From Caulobacter sp. CCH9-E1 (lineage in GTDB: Bacteria > Pseudomonadota > Alphaproteobacteria > Caulobacterales > Caulobacteraceae), in the NCBI RefSeq assembly GCF_001556515.1, contig NZ_LSJA01000283.1, positions 1-15,384 on the forward strand: 15,384 nucleotides of DNA, in the 5' to 3' direction. The notes under the pieces are model-generated. The model had not been told where the DNA came from. It saw nothing but the letters and a program-made list of their open reading frames with translations, and made no database searches. The position numbers and the translations under genes are program-made. The first letter of the stretch is position 1, and each line of letters starts with the position of its first letter. Shown one piece after another: positions 14,074-15,384 of this stretch.

Positions 14074-15320
14074 CGCCCCGCCCCGCCTCCCAGTCCTGTC
14101 GACTGCTCATCATTCTGGGCGGGCTCTACCTCACCCAGGGCATCCCGCTGGGCGTGGCGATGGAGGCGCTGCCGGCTCTGCTGTTGCGAGACGGCGCGTC
14201 GCTGGTGTCCCTCAGCCTACTGCCGCTGGTCGGCGTGCCGTGGATCGTCAAATTCCTGTGGGGGCCGCTGGTCGACAATCACTGGTCGCGGCGCTGTGGA
14301 AAGCGGCGCAGCTGGATCTTGCCGATGCAGGCGATCGTGGCCCTCTGCCTCGTGGCGGCCGCGATGCTGGGCGTCTCGACCACGACCGCCGGCCCGGCGA
14401 TCGCCCTGCTGGGCATCGCGGCCCTGGCCAGCGCCACCCAGGACACCGCCACCGACGGCTTGGCCGCCGAGCAGCTCGAAGGCCTGATGCTGGTCCACGC
14501 CAACACCATACAAGTCGCCGGCACGATGGTCGGGTTTTTCGTTGGCGGATCGGGATGCCTGATACTGACCGGGCTGGTAGGCCAACGGACCGCGCTGTTG
14601 GCCATGGCCGCCGTCGCCGTGACGGCCTTGATCCTGGCCGCCATCTGGCGCGAGCCCGCGGCCGTCGAGACGGGGACGGCGGCTAAGCCCCGCGCCAGCC
14701 TGCGGCGCTTCCTGGCCCGTCCAGGCGCGCTCGGCGTGCTGGCGATCGGCTTGGCCACGGCGATGACCGCCAGCGCCGCCTTCGGCGCCTCCAAGCTCTT
14801 TCTCGTCGATCGCGGCTGGCCGCTGGAGTCGGTGGGGCGCCTTGGCATGGCGGGCGGCATGGTAACGATCGTGCTGGGTTGTGGTGGCGGCGGCTGGCTG
14901 ACGGGTCGCTTTGGCGTTCGGACCGTCCTGCCGATCGGCGTGGCCAGTTCCGGCCTGAGCGCCCTGGGGTGGACGTTGATGGCGGCGAACATCCTGCCGC
15001 TTCAAGGCGCGTGGCCCGCCCTTGCGGTGCTTCTCGGCTCGTTCGGAGGCGGCGCGGCTTCCGTCGCGGCCATGACGCTGGCTATGGGCTTTGCGGCGAA
15101 CGCGGGCCAGGCCGGGACGGACATGACCGTCGTGCAGAGCGCGCGCGACGCCGGCGAAATGGCGACCAGCGCGGCGGCCACGGCCTTGGCCGCCGCCCTC
15201 GGCTTCGCCCCGACCTTCGGCTTCGGGATCATCCTTGCTGCGATCGTCTGTGTCGCTTTGGTCGCGACATCGCTACGCAAAGCCGCCCCCGGCTCAGCCT
15301 CCCAAGCCTCGGAGCTCTAG
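14070..15320 (+). CDS. fptX: RhtX/FptX-family siderophore permease (MFS)
   Basis: A 416-residue permease with about 12 membrane segments. The ATG at 14070 overlaps the PepSY-TM stop (ATGA); the frame open further upstream is a shadow. The N-terminal half shows LLIILGGLYLTQGIPLG, then LLPLVGVPWIVKFLWGPLVDN and the basic motif KRRSWILPMQ (about 78-87), followed by ASATQDTATDGLAAEQL. This is the pattern of the single-subunit RhtX/FptX transporters, which carry rhizobactin 1021 or pyochelin across the inner membrane and are related to AmpG. As last gene of the operon it supplies the inner-membrane step for the ligand of the receptor at 10472-12628, with no ABC transporter needed. The length is normal, so the gene is intact although an IS remnant starts 10 bp after its stop. 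The symbol denotes the family, not a proven pyochelin substrate. Confidence 0.88.
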   Translation: MTPRPASQSCRLLIILGGLYLTQGIPLGVAMEALPALLLRDGASLVSLSLLPLVGVPWIVKFLWGPLVDNHWSRRCGKRRSWILPMQAIVALCLVAAAMLGVSTTTAGPAIALLGIAALASATQDTATDGLAAEQLEGLMLVHANTIQVAGTMVGFFVGGSGCLILTGLVGQRTALLAMAAVAVTALILAAIWREPAAVETGTAAKPRASLRRFLARPGALGVLAIGLATAMTASAAFGASKLFLVDRGWPLESVGRLGMAGGMVTIVLGCGGGGWLTGRFGVRTVLPIGVASSGLSALGWTLMAANILPLQGAWPALAVLLGSFGGGAASVAAMTLAMGFAANAGQAGTDMTVVQSARDAGEMATSAAATALAAALGFAPTFGFGIILAAIVCVALVATSLRKAAPGSASQASEL

Positions 15321-15330
15321 GCGCGCCACC

Positions 15331-15381
15331 GGGAAGCAGCGTCGGCTGTCGGCGATCAACACCTTCAACGAAGCGGCTCAT
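15331..15381 (-). pseudogene. Truncated 5' end of an IS1182-family transposase gene
   Basis: Reading leftward from the ATG at 15381 gives MSRFVEGVDRRQPTLLP, which strongly resembles the N-terminus of IS1182-family transposases. After the 17th codon the similarity stops, and the frame runs into the 3' end of the permease gene. Only the start of the gene is present, so this is a remnant. The IS end itself would lie beyond 15384. Confidence 0.6.
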
Positions 15382-15384
15382 GCA

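Noticed and set aside
1..15384. CRISPR arrays, rRNA or tRNA genes, intact insertion elements
   Set aside because: No regularly spaced repeats, RNA gene signatures or complete transposase gene were seen on either strand.

Overview
The window is GC-rich, densely packed bacterial DNA. Its four-nucleotide ATGA/GTGA gene overlaps, three TonB-dependent outer-membrane receptors and codon style suggest a TonB-receptor-rich alphaproteobacterium, most likely of the Caulobacteraceae (Caulobacter/Phenylobacterium/Brevundimonas type). That assignment is an inference; no rRNA or other phylogenetic marker is present. Nearly all of the window serves acquisition of an external ligand, and the right-hand two thirds is clearly siderophore-iron uptake.

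Left block (1-3842, minus strand): a TonB-dependent receptor with a canonical EF-hand-type calcium loop in a long surface loop, then an MFS permease, then the first 18 codons of a gene whose start resembles LLM-class flavin-dependent monooxygenases. This looks like an uptake-and-catabolism module rather than a standard iron module, and I see no Fur box in front of it. A gene-free stretch (3843-4403) follows, with several short perfect inverted repeats.

Middle block (4404-8909, minus strand): a four-gene, translationally coupled operon of FhuE-type siderophore receptor, DUF3649 protein, PepSY-TM protein (FoxB/FpvG-like siderophore reductase class) and DUF3325 protein. A Fur-box-like palindrome lies 63 bp upstream of the chosen receptor start.

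Right block (9426-15320, plus strand): an AraC/PchR-like regulator reads out of a promoter covered by a 35-bp palindrome with perfect 16-bp arms and a Fur-type core. Then comes a second operon: siderophore receptor, small cupin protein, short PepSY-TM protein and an RhtX/FptX-family siderophore permease. The order regulator-receptor-small protein-PepSY-permease resembles the Pseudomonas pchR/fptABCX pyochelin-uptake arrangement. The window therefore holds two different ferric-siderophore pathways arranged divergently around one regulator. One has a dedicated inner-membrane permease and a short PepSY protein; the other has a full-length PepSY reductase with two small membrane partners and no permease.

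Right edge: 10 bp after the permease stop, the minus strand carries the first 17 codons of what looks like an IS1182-family transposase. It is cut off at the permease gene and marks a recombination scar at the border of the cluster.
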